The notes below the pieces were generated by a model that saw only the letters and a program-made list of their open reading frames with translations, made no database searches and had not been told where the DNA came from. From Streptosporangium sp. NBC_01495 (GTDB taxonomy: Bacteria; Actinomycetota; Actinomycetes; Streptosporangiales; Streptosporangiaceae), in the NCBI RefSeq assembly GCF_036250735.1, contig NZ_CP109430.1, positions 4,092,001 to 4,156,000 of the forward strand: a DNA stretch of 64,000 bases. Reading direction: 5' to 3'. Each line of letters opens with the position of its first letter. Position 1 is the stretch's first letter. The position numbers were made by a program, and so were the translations under genes. Positions 62,273 through 64,000 of the stretch are shown here, piece by piece.

Positions 62273-63244
62273 TCAGGAGGCGGGGGGTGGCGCGCTTCCG
62301 TTGTAGAACGGGTTCTCGGGCAGCCGCTCGGGCGTGACGAGCAGCCGGATCACCCCGGCCTTCACCTGCCAGGCGTTCCAGACGGTCCAGTCACGCCCGA
62401 CCCGGTCGGCGGGGAGCGGCTCGAAGGACGACATCCCGCCCGTCCTCGCGTCGATCCGGATGAGACTGAACACCGTGGTCAGGTCGCGTTTCCGCGCCTC
62501 GGCCAGGATCTCGTCCACCGGGCGGCCGTCCCTCAGCCGGACCCCGGCGAACATCTCGCCGGGAGCCATGGCCAGGTCGAAGTTCGCGTACTCCTCTCCC
62601 TGCCTCGCCTGGCGCCCCAGCCTGACGTCCACCTTGCCGGTGAAGCCAACGGGAATCCGCATCACCATCACGCAACCGGCGTCCTTGCCCGGCTCGCATC
62701 CCTTGGAAGTCGTCCCCATGGTGAGGGGGACACCGCCGAACCGGGGACCGGAGGGATCCGGTGTCGCGCCCGCGTCAGGTCCGCCGTCACCCGTGATGAT
62801 CATTCCCATGATCTCTCCCACGCTGCTTCGCGAGACGGGTACCGGGCGCAGCGTGATGTTCAGGCCGACCGCGCGGAACGCCTCGGTGTACCTGGCGTGG
62901 TCGGCGAACGGGTCCTTGATGCGGGCGACGTACTGCTCGCCGTCCAGCACGATGTCGACGGCGGAGTTCGCGTAGCTCGTGGCGCTCCCGTCGCGCAGCA
63001 GGCCGGGGCCGGCGACGACCCCGGCGACGAGCACTCCGGCGGTGAGTGCCCCGGCCACCAGGCGCGCGCTCCACGACCACCGGCGCGACGGCGAGGCCGC
63101 GGGGACCTCGGACCCGGATTCGGACGTGATCGACGCCAGCAGCGCCCGCGCCCCCGCGGCGGACGCCTGCCCGGCCAGTTCGTCGTCGCGGACGCGGGCC
63201 GGCGGGATCACCGGTTCATCGGTGTGCTTCACGAGGACCTCCAT
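62273..63244 (-). CDS. Membrane-anchored sigma-factor partner protein
   Basis: A 323-residue protein that overlaps the ECF sigma gene by 16 bp. ATG 63244 lies inside it, so it is coupled. A cytoplasmic N-terminus of about 60 residues, one membrane helix (LVAGALTAGVLVAGVVAGPG) and a large outer domain match the CU044_5270-type proteins usually paired with actinobacterial ECF sigma factors. It is probably the anti-sigma factor, although no zinc-finger motif is seen. Confidence 0.8.
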   Translation of the reverse strand: MEVLVKHTDEPVIPPARVRDDELAGQASAAGARALLASITSESGSEVPAASPSRRWSWSARLVAGALTAGVLVAGVVAGPGLLRDGSATSYANSAVDIVLDGEQYVARIKDPFADHARYTEAFRAVGLNITLRPVPVSRSSVGEIMGMIITGDGGPDAGATPDPSGPRFGGVPLTMGTTSKGCEPGKDAGCVMVMRIPVGFTGKVDVRLGRQARQGEEYANFDLAMAPGEMFAGVRLRDGRPVDEILAEARKRDLTTVFSLIRIDARTGGMSSFEPLPADRVGRDWTVWNAWQVKAGVIRLLVTPERLPENPFYNGSAPPPAS

Positions 63245-63837
63245 GTCGGGACCCTTGCGGCCCGGCTCGTCGGGGTGAATTCGATCCCGGCCCTCGCCAG
63301 CCCGTGCGAGAAGCGCTTGCGGGCCCGGTGGAGCCGGATGCGTACGGCGTTGCGGGAGCGGCCCAGGGCGGACGCGATCTCCCCGGCGTCCAGGCCCTCC
63401 CAGGCCACGAGCGACAGCAGCTCGCGATCGTCGTCGGACAGTTCACGAAAGACCTGCCCTATCGCCCTGAGCTCCATCTCCTCCCCGGCAGGGGACGTGT
63501 GGGCGTAGAGGTCGGCGATGTTCTCGAGCAGTGCCGTCTGGTGGGTGTGACGGCGTGTCAGACCCCGGCGATGGTTGGCGAGGACGTTGCGCGCCACGCC
63601 GTACAGCCACAGCCTGGCCTGCTCACCGGGCGGCAGGTCGTCCACCCGGCGCCACGCGATCTCGAACGTCTCGGCCACCACGTCGGCCGCGTCCTCCGGA
63701 GAGTCGCAGCGGCGCATCGCGTAGCCGAGGATCTGTTCGTACGTGTCGAGGTAGACCTTCTCGAACCGGGTTCCTCGGTCGTCAGGCACGGGCGGTTCCC
63801 ATGGCAGGACGCCTCCTCTGGTGGGGTTCGTGGACAC
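63229..63837 (-). CDS. ECF-type RNA polymerase sigma factor
   Basis: A 202-residue sigma factor. GTG 63837 is the only good start for the complete region 2 (FEKVYLDTYEQILGYAMRRC, DAADVVAETFEIAWRRVDDL); region 4 is ELSDDDRELLSLVAWEGLDA, GEIASALGRSRNAVRIRLHR. It is coupled to the membrane partner downstream and probably controls its own promoter in 63838-64000. Confidence 0.9.
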   Translation of the reverse strand: MSTNPTRGGVLPWEPPVPDDRGTRFEKVYLDTYEQILGYAMRRCDSPEDAADVVAETFEIAWRRVDDLPPGEQARLWLYGVARNVLANHRRGLTRRHTHQTALLENIADLYAHTSPAGEEMELRAIGQVFRELSDDDRELLSLVAWEGLDAGEIASALGRSRNAVRIRLHRARKRFSHGLARAGIEFTPTSRAARVPTWRSS

Positions 63838-64000
63838 CCATCCATGTCGAAGGCGCCAGCATCATTTCTCCCAGAACCGGAAATTTCCCGAAACGCCGCT
63901 CTGTCGAGTGGTCCGATGCTGGGTCGTCGCTCTAGGCCACTGCCACGACGAGTGCGTGATCGGTTTAACGGGATCCTGTGGCGTTTTCGCACCGGATCCG
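63838..64000 (-). promoter_or_regulatory. Upstream region of the ECF sigma gene
   Basis: 163 bp before the sigma gene to the window edge. It contains GGGAAATTTCC at about 63884-63894 on the minus strand, a short palindrome that could be part of an autoregulated promoter; no consensus can be assigned. Confidence 0.3.

Noticed and set aside
1..64000. CRISPR arrays, tRNA or rRNA genes, riboswitches
   Set aside because: I scanned for regularly spaced repeats, tRNA-like cloverleaf ends and known conserved RNA segments and found none I could support; a covariance-model search would be decisive.

Overview
The window is very GC-rich, with strong third-position GC bias, GTG and TTG starts beside ATG, GGAGG-type ribosome sites and many overlapping stop/start codons. 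Together with the gene content (LuxR regulators with a large ATPase domain, ECF sigma factors with anti-sigma partners, Tat-exported small laccase, F420/flavin luciferase-like enzymes, HxlR and WYL regulators) this points to a filamentous actinomycete. A Streptosporangiales member is my best guess, but that is inference. It reads as an accessory, chromosome-arm-like region of short operons. I saw no rRNA, tRNA, CRISPR array or intact insertion sequence.

Left part (1-24.5 kb). The window opens inside the 5' end of a Tc-toxin A-like gene on the minus strand. Next come a luciferase-like oxidoreductase, a secreted ThuA/DUF1080/CBM6 protein, PhzF, a small phosphoesterase, and a WYL regulator divergent from a glyoxalase-fold gene with a 27-bp palindrome between them. 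A DUF2306 membrane protein, a large LuxR regulator, an alcohol dehydrogenase, a rhamnulokinase-like FGGY kinase and a TrmB/LuxR regulator beside a 1295-residue subtilase follow. An ECF sigma / zinc-finger anti-sigma / ABC ATPase / permease operon closes this part.

Centre (24.7-35.5 kb). A six-gene minus-strand operon encodes GrpE, a lid-less Hsp70, a fibronectin-type-III-like protein, a zinc-ribbon TRAFAC GTPase, a GAP1-type GTPase-associated protein and a membrane-anchored second TRAFAC GTPase. The first five are nearly contiguous; the last lies behind a 118-bp gap. This chaperone-plus-paired-GTPase set is the most unusual module here. It resembles the NTP-dependent conflict systems proposed for multicellular bacteria, and its biochemistry is open.

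35.5-43.6 kb. A promoter with a LacI-type operator drives what looks like the C-terminal stub of a rhamnose-binding protein (rhaS) followed by an intact L-rhamnose isomerase and a terminator: a deletion-damaged rhamnose operon. A PRC-barrel protein, a split Tm-1-like pair, a secreted protein whose ribosome site seems to lie in the right end of a decayed IS605/TnpB element, an epoxide hydrolase, and a frameshifted small helix-turn-helix gene coupled to it follow.

44-64 kb. Two exporters, a small secreted protein, an aminotransferase with a proline-rich repeat tail, a thiolase and a double-HxlR regulator come first. They are followed by an export cluster (small laccase, a giant ThuA/sugar-dehydrogenase protein, a cupredoxin with four repeats), a lower-GC 2'-5' RNA ligase-like gene, a TetR/oxidoreductase divergent pair, and an ECF sigma factor overlapping its membrane partner. 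Perfect hairpins without long U-runs separate most convergent genes. In-frame minisatellites recur in at least four proteins.
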